A stretch of DNA of 64,000 nt, from NCBI GenBank assembly GCA_001898935.1, contig MKVT01000009.1:186001-250000 (forward strand). Direction: 5' to 3'. Positions 20,667 through 32,008 of the stretch are shown one piece after another. Under the pieces are notes generated by a model. That model did not search any database. It saw only the letters and a program-made list of their open reading frames with translations, and was not told the DNA's origin. Both the position numbers and the translations under genes were made by a program. Each line of letters opens with the position of its first letter. Within the stretch, counting starts at the first letter, position 1. This stretch comes from Paludibacter sp. 47-17 (GTDB taxonomy: Bacteria; Bacteroidota; Bacteroidia; Bacteroidales; Paludibacteraceae).

Positions 20667-23480
20667 TTATTCCGCCGGTTTCATTACTACTTCCATCACA
20701 TTGCCCTGATCGACAATGCGTTTGAGTGTTTCCTGAATAAACTGGGGAGTGAGTGCATTCACCGCTTTGGTATAGTCGTCTACAAAATTCAGTTCATCCT
20801 GATAATAGCTCACGATAGTGCTCTGCCACCAGTTGTTTTCACGCAAATCTTCGGAATATTTCTTCAGCATGTTTTCTTTCACCTTCTGCAGGTCGTCTTC
20901 GCGGGGACCTTTTTTAACGATATCGTCCACTTCCTTGTGAATGATCGCCATTAAGCGCTGTTGTTTTTCGGGATCGGTATCGAACTGCATCATTATGATC
21001 CCCTCTTCGATCGGGGTATTGCTGGCTGAACCGCGCACACCCACGCCATACGAACCACCTTCTTTTTCGCGGATGCTTTCGAGGTAACGCATATTCAGAA
21101 TATTGCCGATAGCCGTCATAGCCGTACGGTTGACCATGGTATACGGAAGCTGTCCGCTGTAAAGTATAAAGTTGGATGCCTTATTAATCTCCATTTTGCG
21201 TTGGAAATGATTGTTAGCCAATCCGCGAGGTTTGCGAATCTTCACATCGGTAAATGTTTCCTTCTTGCTTTTCGATTTCAAGCCGCCGAGGTAAGTCAGA
21301 ATGGCCTGACGCACTGCCGGATCGTCGGGGTTAATATTGCCCGTAAATACAAAGGTGAAGTCGCCCGGCATACCGAAACGTTCCTTGAAAATGGCCAGGG
21401 CACGCTCCTGATCGAGCAGTTCGATCGTGTTCATATTCAGCACGACCGTACGTGGGTGACGGTTGTTGACCATCATGGTAACCGAATCGTTGAAGGCAAC
21501 GCGCGGGTCGCTGGCGGCATTGGCAAGCGATGCTTTGTACATATTCATGAGTGAGGCAAATGCCTCTTTATCCGTGCGCGGAGCCGTGAAATAAAGGTGC
21601 ACCAGCTGCATCATGGTTTCAAAATCGCTCACCGACGAACGGCCGTTGAACCCTTCGGTATACGAACCAATCTGAGGCGAAACCGATGCCATTTTACCGG
21701 CAAGCACTTTATTAAGGTCGACCTGCGAGAAAGTGCCCAGTCCGTTGTTGACCACCACCTGGGCTGCCATCGATGCCGAAATAATATCCTTCGTATTTTT
21801 CACTTTCGACACACCACCTTCGCTGAACGCCGACAGCAGGATTTCATCTTTTTTAAACTCGGTAGGTTTGAAAACCACCGTCACACCGTTTTTCAACACC
21901 CACTCGGTAGTACCCAGCGTAGCATTCGTGCTCACTTTCTTTATCTTCCCGGCCTTAGGAACTTTCGCTATAAGCGGACGGTTGATATCATCTTCCTTAT
22001 TAGCCGTATATTCGGCTTTCTTCACCGCATCGAGGGTAGCCAGCACCTGTTCGTTTGTCGGGATGATAACCGACGGTTTATCGGGAGCCATAAACGAAAC
22101 GATGAGGTTCTCGTCGGTCACGTAATTTTTCACAATCTGGTTCAGGCGGTCGGCCGTAACATGCGGCATAATCTGCTGCAGTGTCTGGTATTCCCATTCG
22201 ATACCCGGAATAGGTTCGGCATCGAGGTAGTGACGAACATATTCGCGCACCAGATTACGGTTTTTCTGATTTTTACGGTCGTTGTAAGCATTCTCCATCG
22301 ATTTCATCAACTCCGATTTGGCACGTTCCACTTCGGAATTGGTAAATCCGAACCGACGCAGTTTTTCGGCTTCCGACAACAAAGCTGCGAGTCCTTCGAG
22401 TTCTTTCCCTTCTTTAGGAACCACCAGCAACTGAAACGCGTCGGTCGACTTCACCAATTCGCCATACATGGCGTAGCCACCCACGAAGGGAGCATCGGCA
22501 CGCTGGGTGATTTCGTCGAAGCGATAGCCCATGATGGTAGAAATCATCTGGTTAAGCACCCCGGTAAGGTAGCCGGCCATCGACAATTTCACTTCCTGGG
22601 GCAACTTTTTATGCTTGTATTCCAGTTCGATACGCGTCATGCGCGCTTCTTTGTCCTTTACAACCGAAATAATGGGTTCAACATTGTCGGCAATTTCATA
22701 AACAGGACGTTCGCCGGCGTTTGGCTTCGCCGGAATATCGGCAAACATGGTTTTGATGCGTTGTTCTACCCAGTCGACATCCACATCGCCGATCACATAA
22801 ATAGCCTGCAGATCGGGACGGTACCATTTTTCGTAGTAATCGCGGATTGCTTTGTGCGAGAAGTTATTAATCACCGCAGTATCGCCGATCACATCGCGTT
22901 TGGCATACTGCGACCCCGGATACTTCAGGTAATTGGATGCTTTCCACATCCGGCGTTCGGCTCCGGCGCCCGTGCGCCATTCCTCACGGATTACTCCGCG
23001 CTCGTTGTCGATCTCCTCACCGGCCAGGGTGATAAAACTCGACCAATCGTGAAGCACGAGCAGAGCACTGTCGATAACACTCTGACGGGTAGTAGGCACG
23101 TCGGACAGATTATAAACCGTTTCGTCGAGCGAAGTATAGGCATTAATATTAGTACCGAACTTCACCCCGATCGATTCGAAGTACTCGATCAGCAGTTTTC
23201 CGGGATAATGTTTAGTACCATTGAACGCCATATGTTCGAGAAAATGCGCCAACCCGTTCTGATCGTCATTTTCGAGTATAGCGCCCACATTCTGAGCAAT
23301 ATAAAACTCGGCACGCTCTTTGGGTTGCTGGTTTTTACGGATGTAGTAGGTAAGCCCGTTGTCGAGTTTTCCATACCGGATCTGGGGGTCCATAGGGACA
23401 GGAACTAATTGCTGTGCCGAGGCAAACAAACTGATACCCAGTAACACAGCCATGAACAGAAGTTTACGAAAAGTTTTCAT
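20667..23480 (-). CDS. M16 family zinc metalloprotease (pitrilysin-like)
   Basis: 'NGLAHFLEHMAFNGTKHYPG' HxxEH motif, signal peptide, 937 aa two-domain M16. Confidence 0.94.
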   Translation of the reverse strand: MKTFRKLLFMAVLLGISLFASAQQLVPVPMDPQIRYGKLDNGLTYYIRKNQQPKERAEFYIAQNVGAILENDDQNGLAHFLEHMAFNGTKHYPGKLLIEYFESIGVKFGTNINAYTSLDETVYNLSDVPTTRQSVIDSALLVLHDWSSFITLAGEEIDNERGVIREEWRTGAGAERRMWKASNYLKYPGSQYAKRDVIGDTAVINNFSHKAIRDYYEKWYRPDLQAIYVIGDVDVDWVEQRIKTMFADIPAKPNAGERPVYEIADNVEPIISVVKDKEARMTRIELEYKHKKLPQEVKLSMAGYLTGVLNQMISTIMGYRFDEITQRADAPFVGGYAMYGELVKSTDAFQLLVVPKEGKELEGLAALLSEAEKLRRFGFTNSEVERAKSELMKSMENAYNDRKNQKNRNLVREYVRHYLDAEPIPGIEWEYQTLQQIMPHVTADRLNQIVKNYVTDENLIVSFMAPDKPSVIIPTNEQVLATLDAVKKAEYTANKEDDINRPLIAKVPKAGKIKKVSTNATLGTTEWVLKNGVTVVFKPTEFKKDEILLSAFSEGGVSKVKNTKDIISASMAAQVVVNNGLGTFSQVDLNKVLAGKMASVSPQIGSYTEGFNGRSSVSDFETMMQLVHLYFTAPRTDKEAFASLMNMYKASLANAASDPRVAFNDSVTMMVNNRHPRTVVLNMNTIELLDQERALAIFKERFGMPGDFTFVFTGNINPDDPAVRQAILTYLGGLKSKSKKETFTDVKIRKPRGLANNHFQRKMEINKASNFILYSGQLPYTMVNRTAMTAIGNILNMRYLESIREKEGGSYGVGVRGSASNTPIEEGIIMMQFDTDPEKQQRLMAIIHKEVDDIVKKGPREDDLQKVKENMLKKYSEDLRENNWWQSTIVSYYQDELNFVDDYTKAVNALTPQFIQETLKRIVDQGNVMEVVMKPAE

Positions 23481-23636
23481 ACATTATTATTTTATATTAG
23501 GAAGTCGATAAGAGGGTACATTTTAACAAAACGATCTGCAAAGTAAGCAAATAAATTTTGAATAAGCTGCGAAAAAATGTATATCTTTACCATCTTTTTA
23601 CCAAAAAACTTACTGAAAGTTCCATTTACAACATTT

Positions 23637-24116
23637 ATGGCAGAAAAATTAGTACTTACTACCGGCGCAACAAAGGAAGAAAAATACCGGCAGCTGCTCC
23701 CCCAGCTCGGGGCGCTGACCGGTGGCGAACCCGACATAACGGCCAACATGGCTAACCTGGCAGCAGCCCTGCATCAGGCATTCGGCTGGTGGTGGGTAGG
23801 GTTTTACCGCGTACAGGACGACGAACTGGTACTGGGCCCGTTTCAGGGTCCCATTGCCTGTACGCGTATCCGGAAAGGAAAAGGAGTATGTGGCACCGCG
23901 TGGGCCGAAAAACGCAGCCTGCTGGTGCCCGATGTGAATGCCTTCCCGGGGCATATCGCCTGCAGTTCGCTGTCGGTAGCGGAAATAGTGGTACCGGTTT
24001 ACGATGCTCAGGGCGAAGTAGCTGCGGTGCTCGACGTGGACAGCGAGCGCTACGACATCCTCGACGAAACCGATGTACATTACCTGGAACAAGTGGCCGG
24101 GCTGCTATACCGGTAA
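23637..24116 (+). CDS. GAF domain protein, free methionine-(R)-sulfoxide reductase-like
   Basis: 'WWWVGFYRV', 'LGPFQGPIACTRIRKGKGVCGTAWAEKRSLLVPDVNAFPGHIACSSLSVAEIVVPV' fRMsr cysteines. Confidence 0.88.
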   Translation: MAEKLVLTTGATKEEKYRQLLPQLGALTGGEPDITANMANLAAALHQAFGWWWVGFYRVQDDELVLGPFQGPIACTRIRKGKGVCGTAWAEKRSLLVPDVNAFPGHIACSSLSVAEIVVPVYDAQGEVAAVLDVDSERYDILDETDVHYLEQVAGLLYR

Positions 24117-24119
24117 AGA

Positions 24120-26228
24120 TCAGAAGCTGAGGAGCGCCTGAAGGTAGATATTGCGTCCCGGCTCCAGCCGGTTCACTCCCCGTAAGGTGGAGAACCAGGC
24201 TTTGTATTCGGTATTGAGCAAGTTGCGAACACCGCCGGTGAACCGGATATCGACGCTTCCGAGCGACCGGGGAGCGGTATCGAACAGCCAGTTCACTACC
24301 GCATAGCGATGGCGGTCGACGCCCGGTGCCGGTTCGGCAGTCTGGTATTCCCATTCCACCATCAGCGAGCTGTTGAGTTTCCGCGCCAGGTGATAATTGA
24401 GCTTTACGATACCGTTCAGCGGCGGCAGCCAGGGCATCAGCAGTCCGGTCGAACGGTCTTCGGCATACACATAAGCCAGGCTGGTTTCCACATCAAATCC
24501 CGTAGCAAACAACCACTTCAGCTCCAGCTCGGCACCATAATACATCGCCTTATCAACATTGGTATTCACCCAGGCAGGCACTACCTGGCCGCCGGTAAGG
24601 GTATAGCTGCCCATGGTTTCGGCAATCATATCGAACAGGTAATTGGTAAACACATCGGTTTTCAGGTAAAAGCGCGGCATCGAAAAACTGTAGCCTAAGT
24701 TGGCAAAAAGTCCTTTTTCGGGACGCAGGTCAGGATTTCCCACCCGCAGGATGCCCTGTTGATCGATGTATTTAAAACGCTCCTCCATCGAAGCGGCCCG
24801 GTAGGCATTGGCCATCGACCACACGAACCGGTGGGCGCGGGTCGGTATAAACTCCACGTCGACATGCGCTGCGTAGGCCAGCTCCCGAGTCGTACGGTCG
24901 GCAAACAAAATGGTTTTATTGTGTGGCAGGGTGGTGCGTTCTCCTTTACTGAGCTTGTATTTATACACTTCCTTGAAAGCAGTATCGTTTTCGGTACGGA
25001 TATAATCGATGCGCACACCCGAGTTGATATTCCAGCGGTTAGGATCGACCACCCACCGGTACTGGCCAAAAACACCCGCGTTGGCCATGGAAGCCCGGGG
25101 GGTAGGCTGTTCGGCAGTAAAAATAGTATCGCCGGCCGTGGTGATGCGGATACGGGTGGTTGCCTGATCGCGCACCCAACCTTCGGTTCCCACCGTAAGC
25201 GTATGGTAATCGTTGAAATACAAATCGGCGGTTGCCCGGCCACCCGAAGTGCGGTTCACACTTCCGGGGAAAATAGCGGTGGTCGGGTTTACCACGTTCT
25301 CGACCTCCCGGGTTAGATTTTGAGTATATGCTTTGAAGCGCAGCTCGCTGATGAGGTCGGACAGATCGGTAAACACATACTCGCCGCTGAGCTGATTACG
25401 CACAAATCCCAGGTACCGTGCTGTTGCAGCAGGCGGGAAGGCAGCCCCACCGGGCAGTCCCGCATTCCGGGCTTCATAATGCTGGTAACTCACCAGCAGT
25501 TCCTGATCGTCGTCGTACCGCATCGCACCCCGGAGCGCAAAGTTGGCATCGTTGAACTGGCTGTTGGCCATCGGCCCCTGGGGTGTGGCATAATTTTGGG
25601 CTTTACGCAGCGCTCCGTCCAGCTGCAGGTACCAATTGTCCTCGGCCACACTTACCGCCGCATTACCATGCATCAACGAATTAACCGTTTGAAATCCCAC
25701 CCCCGCATTACCCGCGACCCTCCGCGATTCGGCATAGGCCGGGCGTTTCGACACAAAATTGACGACTCCGCCCAGCGCTCCGGTACCAAACAATACCGAA
25801 CCGGCGCCTTTCACGATTTCGATGCGTTCCGTCGAACTCAGGTCGAACACCGAAAGGGCCCCTGCGATATCGGTAGCCGTTTGAATACGGTCTCCATCGC
25901 TCAGAAACAACAACTTGGCTTCGGAAAAGCCCCGCAGGTTGACCGAGGTGGCCCAGGCACCGTCGCGGGTCATGGTCAGGCCCGGCACCTGGTGGAGCAG
26001 CTCGGCGGGGCTCGCCATGCCTTTCGTTTCAATATCGCGGGTTGTAACCATCTCGACCGGCAGATTGAGTTTGGAGTTCAGGATACCACTCACCGTGATT
26101 TCGGAAAGCTGCTTCACGACGGTGAGCGAATCGGGAGTTGATTTAACGCGGGCCTGCGCCGGCACTAACATAGACAGTGCGATCAGCAGAGCGGGCATAC
26201 GAAATGGCAGATAAGTATTCATGTACAA
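24120..26228 (-). CDS. TonB-dependent outer membrane receptor
   Basis: Plug 'AELLHQVPGLTMTRDGAWATSVNLRGFSEAKLLFLSDGDRI', 'IEIVKGAGSVLFGTGALGGVVNFVSKRP'; C-terminal aromatic 'YLQALLSF'. Confidence 0.92.
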   Translation of the reverse strand: MYMNTYLPFRMPALLIALSMLVPAQARVKSTPDSLTVVKQLSEITVSGILNSKLNLPVEMVTTRDIETKGMASPAELLHQVPGLTMTRDGAWATSVNLRGFSEAKLLFLSDGDRIQTATDIAGALSVFDLSSTERIEIVKGAGSVLFGTGALGGVVNFVSKRPAYAESRRVAGNAGVGFQTVNSLMHGNAAVSVAEDNWYLQLDGALRKAQNYATPQGPMANSQFNDANFALRGAMRYDDDQELLVSYQHYEARNAGLPGGAAFPPAATARYLGFVRNQLSGEYVFTDLSDLISELRFKAYTQNLTREVENVVNPTTAIFPGSVNRTSGGRATADLYFNDYHTLTVGTEGWVRDQATTRIRITTAGDTIFTAEQPTPRASMANAGVFGQYRWVVDPNRWNINSGVRIDYIRTENDTAFKEVYKYKLSKGERTTLPHNKTILFADRTTRELAYAAHVDVEFIPTRAHRFVWSMANAYRAASMEERFKYIDQQGILRVGNPDLRPEKGLFANLGYSFSMPRFYLKTDVFTNYLFDMIAETMGSYTLTGGQVVPAWVNTNVDKAMYYGAELELKWLFATGFDVETSLAYVYAEDRSTGLLMPWLPPLNGIVKLNYHLARKLNSSLMVEWEYQTAEPAPGVDRHRYAVVNWLFDTAPRSLGSVDIRFTGGVRNLLNTEYKAWFSTLRGVNRLEPGRNIYLQALLSF

Positions 26229-26316
26229 TCGATTAACCGGGTGAATAATGTTGGAAGCCCAAAATTACAAAAATTAAAATTAAAGTATTATCTTTGTTTT
26301 CCTTTTTTAAAAGAAT

Positions 26317-27972
26317 ATGTCAATAATGAAGAAAATAGCCCTTTTCCTGTTCCTGGTTGCGTCGGGTTACCAGGCCTATGCCTGTACCAATTTGCTGGCC
26401 GGCAAGCTGGCCACCACCGACGGATCGACCATGATTACCTACGCTGCCGATTCGTACGCATTGTTCGGCGCGTTGTATCATTACCCTGCCCGCACCTATC
26501 CCGAAGGCGCCATGCTCGACATTTACGAGTGGGATACGGGCAAGTACCTGGGTCAGATCAAGCAGGCCACGCAAACCTATTCGGTAATAGGCAATATGAA
26601 CGAATATCAGGTAAGTATTGCCGAAACCACTTTCGGCGGTCGTGAAGAGCTGGTGGATACGACAGGAATTATCGACTACGGCAGCCTGATGTACATCGCG
26701 CTGCAACGTTCGCGTTCGGCCCGCGAAGCCATCAGGGTAATGACCACCTTGGTAGAGGAATACGGATATTACAGTTCGGGGGAGTCGTTTTCGATTGCCG
26801 ATCCCAACGAGGTATGGATTATGGAAATGATAGGCAAAGGTCCGAAAAACAAAGGAGCGGTTTGGGTAGCCCAACGCATTCCCGACGATTGTATTGCGGC
26901 GCATGCCAACCAGGCGCGCATCACCACTTTCCCTTTCGACGATAAAAACAATTGTTTGTATTCGGTGGATGTAATTGCCTTTGCCCGCGAAAAAGGATAT
27001 TTTAAAGGCAGAAACAAAGACTTCAGCTTTTCGGATGTGTACGCACCGCTCGATTACGGCGCTTTGCGCGCTTGCGAAGCCCGCGTGTGGAGTTTTTTCC
27101 GCCAGGCGAGCACCGGTATGGATCACTACATCGATTACGTCAGCGGCGAATCGGCCGAACGTATGCCTTTGTGGGTGAAACCGGCAAAAAAGCTGAGCGT
27201 GGAGGACATGAAGAATTTCATGCGCGACCAGTACGAAGGTACGCCGCTGGATATCACGAAAGGTGTCGGAGCCGGCATGTACGGTTCTAAATTACGGTTG
27301 AGTCCCCTGAGTTTCAAGCTCGATGGCGAAACCTATTACCACGAGCGTCCGATCGCCACTCAGCAGACCGGCTTTTCGTTCGTGGCCCAAATGCGCAACT
27401 GGCTGCCGCCTTATATCGGCGGAATTCTGTGGTTTGGGGTCGACGATGCAGCCTTTAATATTTACACTCCCATGTACTGCGGTATCAACAGCGTACCCAC
27501 CTGTTACAGCGAAACCAACGGCAGCCTGCTCGAATACTCGCCCACATCGGCCTTTTGGGTTTACAACCAGGTTTCCAATTTCGCATACGCCAAATACAGT
27601 TTGATGATCGACGATATCCGCAAGACGCAAAAGCATTGGGAATCCAATTTCCGCACCCTCATACCGAGCATCGACAAAACAGCGCTCGATCTTCCTGAGA
27701 CTGCCGCCCGGGAGTTCCTCACCACCTTCAGTCATTCCCAGGCCGAAAACTCCACCACCGCCTGGCGACGGCTGGGCGAGTACCTGCTGGTAAAAAATCT
27801 CGACGGCGTGGTTAAAAAAGAAGAAAACGGTCAGTTTTTGATGAACGACAAGAAGATTCCTCAGGGAATTATTCGCCCGGGGTACCCCGAAGAAGTATTA
27901 CGGCAGATGGTAAAAGAAAACCCGGGGATGAAGGCGAAAACACAGGTGGAGCTGGATTCGTTACGGAATTGA
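26317..27972 (+). CDS. C69 family dipeptidase
   Basis: Signal peptide then N-terminal nucleophile '[25 protein letters not shown]', '[19 protein letters not shown]'. Confidence 0.9.
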   Translation: MSIMKKIALFLFLVASGYQAYACTNLLAGKLATTDGSTMITYAADSYALFGALYHYPARTYPEGAMLDIYEWDTGKYLGQIKQATQTYSVIGNMNEYQVSIAETTFGGREELVDTTGIIDYGSLMYIALQRSRSAREAIRVMTTLVEEYGYYSSGESFSIADPNEVWIMEMIGKGPKNKGAVWVAQRIPDDCIAAHANQARITTFPFDDKNNCLYSVDVIAFAREKGYFKGRNKDFSFSDVYAPLDYGALRACEARVWSFFRQASTGMDHYIDYVSGESAERMPLWVKPAKKLSVEDMKNFMRDQYEGTPLDITKGVGAGMYGSKLRLSPLSFKLDGETYYHERPIATQQTGFSFVAQMRNWLPPYIGGILWFGVDDAAFNIYTPMYCGINSVPTCYSETNGSLLEYSPTSAFWVYNQVSNFAYAKYSLMIDDIRKTQKHWESNFRTLIPSIDKTALDLPETAAREFLTTFSHSQAENSTTAWRRLGEYLLVKNLDGVVKKEENGQFLMNDKKIPQGIIRPGYPEEVLRQMVKENPGMKAKTQVELDSLRN

Positions 27973-27997
27973 GACGGAAGTGCAACGCGATTGCCGG

Positions 27998-28036
27998 TTG
28001 TACGGATTTGCGGTGCAAATCCGTACAATTTTTTTT
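27998..28036 (+). terminator. Rho-independent terminator downstream of C69 dipeptidase
   Basis: ttgtacggatttg-cggtg-caaatccgtacaa (perfect 13 bp) followed by tttttttt. Confidence 0.9.
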
Positions 28037-28067
28037 CGTATCTTTGCGCGAAATTTCAAATCTCCGT

Positions 28068-29588
28068 ATGACCGAAAAGATTATCATTCTCGACTTTGGT
28101 TCTCAAACCACCCAGCTGATCGGACGACGCCTCCGGGAGTTGAACGAATATTGCGAAATCCTTCCTTACAACAAGTTTCCCTCTACTACCGACGGTATTA
28201 AGGGGGTAATTCTCTCCGGCAGTCCGTTCTCGGTGTACGATCCCAGTGCATTCGGAGCCGACCTGTCGGCCTTCAGGGGCGAGCTGCCGGTACTGGGCAT
28301 CTGCTATGGAGCACAGTATATGGTACATGTGTCGGGCGGAAAAGTAGAAGCTGCCGGCTCGAGAGAATATGGCCGCGCACAACTCACCACCGTCGATGCC
28401 AACGATCCGTTGATGAAAGGCATTCAGCCCGGTTCGCAAATCTGGATGTCGCATGGCGACTCCATCACCCGCCTTCCCGAAAATTTCAAACGTATAGCTG
28501 CCACCGACGATCTCGACCTTGCTGCCTTCCGCATCGAAGACGAAATGACCTGGGGCGTGCAGTTTCATCCCGAAGTATACCATACGCTCGACGGCATTCT
28601 GCTGCTCGAGAATTTCCTGTCGATCTGCGGTTGCCGGCGCGACTGGACCCCGGCTTCGTTTATCGAAACCACTATCGAAGAGCTGCGCGAGCAACTGGGC
28701 AACGACAAAGTAGTGCTCGGACTGTCGGGAGGCGTGGATTCATCGGTGGCCGCCGTGCTGCTGCACCGGGCTATAGGCGACAACCTCACCTGTATCTTCG
28801 TGGATCACGGACTGCTTCGTAAAAACGAATTTGAAACCGTAATGCGCGACTACGAACACCTGGGGTTGAACGTTATCGGGGTGAATGCCCGCGAATACTT
28901 CTACAAAAACCTGGCTGGTGTAACCGATCCCGAAAAGAAACGGAAGATCATCGGCGCCGGCTTTATCGATGTTTTCGACCAGGAGGCGCATAAAATTCAG
29001 GATGTAAAATGGTTGGCCCAGGGAACCATTTACCCCGACGTGATCGAATCGCTGTCGATTACCGGCACCGTGATCAAGTCGCACCACAATGTGGGCGGTC
29101 TGCCCGAACGTATGAAACTGAAACTGTGCGAGCCGCTCCGGCTTCTTTTTAAAGACGAGGTCCGCAAAGTGGGCACCGAGCTGGGCATGATGCGTCATCT
29201 TATTAAACGTCAGCCCTTCCCGGGTCCGGGCCTGGCCGTGCGTATTCTGGGCGATATTACTCCCGAAAAAGTGCGTATCGTGCAGGATGCCGACGATATT
29301 TTCATCAACGGGCTCCGCGAATGGAACCTGTACGACAAGGTATGGCAGGCCGGAGTGATTCTGCTCCCGGTACAATCGGTCGGGGTGATGGGCGACGAAC
29401 GCACCTACGAAAACGCGGTGGCTTTGCGCGCAGTGACTTCCACCGATGCCATGACGGCCGACTGGGCACAGTTGCCTTATGAGTTTCTGGCGAAAATGTC
29501 GAACGAAATTATCAATAAAGTAAAAGGGGTGAACCGCGTGGTGTACGACATCAGCTCGAAACCGCCGGCAACCATCGAGTGGGAATAG
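28068..29588 (+). CDS. guaA: GMP synthase (glutamine-hydrolysing)
   Basis: '[25 protein letters not shown]', '[11 protein letters not shown]', '[17 protein letters not shown]'; ATG 28068 preferred because the ORF upstream of it overlaps a terminator. Confidence 0.97.
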   Translation: MTEKIIILDFGSQTTQLIGRRLRELNEYCEILPYNKFPSTTDGIKGVILSGSPFSVYDPSAFGADLSAFRGELPVLGICYGAQYMVHVSGGKVEAAGSREYGRAQLTTVDANDPLMKGIQPGSQIWMSHGDSITRLPENFKRIAATDDLDLAAFRIEDEMTWGVQFHPEVYHTLDGILLLENFLSICGCRRDWTPASFIETTIEELREQLGNDKVVLGLSGGVDSSVAAVLLHRAIGDNLTCIFVDHGLLRKNEFETVMRDYEHLGLNVIGVNAREYFYKNLAGVTDPEKKRKIIGAGFIDVFDQEAHKIQDVKWLAQGTIYPDVIESLSITGTVIKSHHNVGGLPERMKLKLCEPLRLLFKDEVRKVGTELGMMRHLIKRQPFPGPGLAVRILGDITPEKVRIVQDADDIFINGLREWNLYDKVWQAGVILLPVQSVGVMGDERTYENAVALRAVTSTDAMTADWAQLPYEFLAKMSNEIINKVKGVNRVVYDISSKPPATIEWE

Positions 29589-29592
29589 GTTC

Positions 29593-30444
29593 ATGATCGA
29601 CACACATGCCCATTTATACGCCGAAGAATTCGACGACGACCGGGATACAATGCTGCAACGGGCGAAATCGGCCGGCATTACAAAAATCGTGCTTCCGAAT
29701 ATCGATTCGGCTTCGCTGCAGCGAATGCTGAAGCTGGAGTCGGAGTATAGCGGGTATTGCTACGCGGCCATCGGGGTGCATCCCACGAGCATCGGTCCCG
29801 GTTACGAAAACGAGCTGGCGATGGTGGAGCAGGAACTGAAACGGCGAAACACACGACCTGCCGAAGGCACAGGTGTTCGGACCGCCGAAACGGCGCAAAA
29901 CACGGTCGGGGACGGAACGGGCCAGCTCCCGCCTTACCTTGCCATCGGCGAAATAGGCACCGACCTGTATTGGGACAAAACCTATATCGACCGGCAGCAG
30001 TACGCCTTGTCGCGCCAACTGCAATGGTCGGTCGATTACCGGCTTCCCGTCATCATCCATGTGCGTGATTCGTTCGAAGCCACTTTCGAGGTACTGAACG
30101 ACTTCAAAGGCAAGGGATTGCGGGGCGTATTCCACAGTTTCACAGGCACGGCCGCCCAGGCGCATACTATAAACGAATTCGGAACGTTTTACCTGGGAAT
30201 AAACGGGATCGTGACCTTCAGGAATTCCGGTTTACGCGACGAGCTGATCCAACTTTCGCCCGAAAAACTCCTGTTGGAAACCGATGCTCCCTATCTGTCG
30301 CCGGTTCCGCACCGCGGAAAACGCAACGAAAGCAGCTATCTGACGCTGATAGCCGCCCGGCTGGCCGAATTATACGGCCTTCAACCCGATGAAATTGTTC
30401 GAATTACCACTCAAAATGCTAATTCGCTCTTCAATTTTAAGTAA
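29593..30444 (+). CDS. tatD: TatD family metal-dependent hydrolase/DNase
   Basis: 'MIDTHAHLYAEEFDDDRD', 'AIGVHPTSI', 'AIGEIGTDLYWDKT', 'LLLETDAPYLSP'. Confidence 0.94.
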   Translation: MIDTHAHLYAEEFDDDRDTMLQRAKSAGITKIVLPNIDSASLQRMLKLESEYSGYCYAAIGVHPTSIGPGYENELAMVEQELKRRNTRPAEGTGVRTAETAQNTVGDGTGQLPPYLAIGEIGTDLYWDKTYIDRQQYALSRQLQWSVDYRLPVIIHVRDSFEATFEVLNDFKGKGLRGVFHSFTGTAAQAHTINEFGTFYLGINGIVTFRNSGLRDELIQLSPEKLLLETDAPYLSPVPHRGKRNESSYLTLIAARLAELYGLQPDEIVRITTQNANSLFNFK

Positions 30445-30553
30445 AATAGCTGACAAAAGCGTGATATATGTCAAAATTTCAGCCTTAAAGGGACAATTTA
30501 GAAAAAAAATTATTTGTATGTCATAAATTTTTGCTAACTTGCGCCCCTAATTT

Positions 30554-30643
30554 GGAGAGGTGCTCGAGTGGTTGAAGAGGTACGCCTGGAAAGCGTATAT
30601 ACGGTGTGGAATCGTATCGAGAGTTCGAATCTCTTCCTCTCCG
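30554..30643 (+). tRNA. tRNA-Ser(GGA)
   Basis: GGAGAGGTGCTCGAGTGGTTGAAGAGGTACGCCTGGAAAGCGTATATACGGTGTGGAATCGTATCGAGAGTTCGAATCTCTTCCTCTCCG; long variable arm, GGA anticodon. Confidence 0.95.
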
Positions 30644-30719
30644 CAACAGGTTGAAAATCACAACTGATTAAATAAAAACACAAAAAAAGTAACAAAGTAA
30701 AAATTCAAAAAAAAGTAAA

Positions 30720-31499
30720 ATGAAAAAGGTATTTGCAACTTTCTCAATCGTGGCACTTTTAGCTTTTGGTATTACATCAAGTGTCATCGCTCAGGATTCT
30801 GTTCAGACTGATACTACAGAAGCAGTACAGGCAGAAGTAGAAACTACAACAACCGAAGTGGTTGAAGAAACCGGTATGCACAAAGCGTTGAAACAGAAAT
30901 TCATCGAAGGTGACGCGATGTGGATGGCTCCCGTAGCCTTTGCTCTGATTCTCGGTCTTGCACTGAGCATCGAACGTATTATCTACCTGAGTCTTTCGTC
31001 GACCAACACCAAGAAATTACTCGAGAACATCGACGAAGCATGGTCGAAAGGCGGCGTAGCGTCGGCTATGGAAGTTTGTAAAAACACCCGCGGTCCGGTT
31101 GCTTCTATTTTCTACCAGGGTCTTTCGCGTTACGAAGAAGGAATCGACGTTGTTGAAAAATCAGTAGCATCGTATGGTGGCGTTCAGCTCGGCCTGCTCG
31201 AAAAGAACCTGACATGGATCTCGCTGTTTATCGCACTTTCTCCTTCGTTAGGATTCTTGGGAACAGTAATCGGTATGATCCAGGCCTTCGACAAAATCCA
31301 GCAGGTAGGTGATATTTCGGCAACCGTAGTAGCAGGTGGTATCAAGGTGGCCCTTCTTACAACCGTATTCGGTCTTATTTCGGCTATGATTCTTCAGGTA
31401 TTCTACAACTATATTTTAACCATCATCGAAAGTTTGACAAGCGACATGGAAGACGCTTCGATTTCGTTGCTGGACATTATAGTTAAACATTCAAAATAA
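30720..31499 (+). CDS. exbB: MotA/TolQ/ExbB proton channel family protein
   Basis: 'FALILGLALSIERIIYLS', 'ISLFIALSPSLGFLGTVIGMIQAFDKIQQVGDISATVVAGGIKVALLTTVFGL'. Confidence 0.93.
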   Translation: MKKVFATFSIVALLAFGITSSVIAQDSVQTDTTEAVQAEVETTTTEVVEETGMHKALKQKFIEGDAMWMAPVAFALILGLALSIERIIYLSLSSTNTKKLLENIDEAWSKGGVASAMEVCKNTRGPVASIFYQGLSRYEEGIDVVEKSVASYGGVQLGLLEKNLTWISLFIALSPSLGFLGTVIGMIQAFDKIQQVGDISATVVAGGIKVALLTTVFGLISAMILQVFYNYILTIIESLTSDMEDASISLLDIIVKHSK

Positions 31500-31507
31500 G
31501 CATTGCT

Positions 31508-31981
31508 ATGTTGAAAACAGTAAAATTCTTAGGATTATCACTGGTAGTGCTTTCGTTCGTACTGCTCCTCGCGTTCTTTTTGACGCTCGGACAGGGAGGC
31601 GAATCGCTGACCAGCGCGTCGGGAGAACCGATCCATGTTCCCCTGCTTACCGATACAATTATTTACTGGGGTTATGTGTTGTTCGGACTTGCAATATTAG
31701 TTGCTGTTGGGGTAGCACTCGTCAACTTTGTAAAATCGTTTATTACCAACCCCGGTAGCGCTATCAAATCAATTATTCCGGTTATCCTTTTCCTCGGTAT
31801 CTTCGTCGTATCCTATTTATTGGGAAGTGGCGAACGGTTGTCGATTATCGGATACGAAGGAACACAAAACGAAGGTCTGTGGGCTCAGATTACCGACATG
31901 TTCATCTACACCCTCTACACTCTTTTTGTAATTTTGATCGTAACTATCTTTGGAGCACGTATCTATTCGGCTCTCAAATAA
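31508..31981 (+). CDS. Hypothetical multi-TM membrane protein in exbB-exbD cluster
   Basis: 157 aa with several hydrophobic segments; co-directional, 8 nt after exbB. Confidence 0.7.
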   Translation: MLKTVKFLGLSLVVLSFVLLLAFFLTLGQGGESLTSASGEPIHVPLLTDTIIYWGYVLFGLAILVAVGVALVNFVKSFITNPGSAIKSIIPVILFLGIFVVSYLLGSGERLSIIGYEGTQNEGLWAQITDMFIYTLYTLFVILIVTIFGARIYSALK

Positions 31982-32008
31982 ATTAATCCATTTAATTGAA
32001 AAAAACGA

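Noticed and set aside
21597-23408. 603-aa plus-strand ORF antisense to the M16 protease
   Set aside because: Shadow ORF; opposite strand has HxxEH M16 signature and full-length family match
27969-28067. N-terminal 33-aa extension of guaA in the ORF track
   Set aside because: Overlaps an intrinsic terminator (27998-28036) and a -7-like box; the canonical start is ATG 28068
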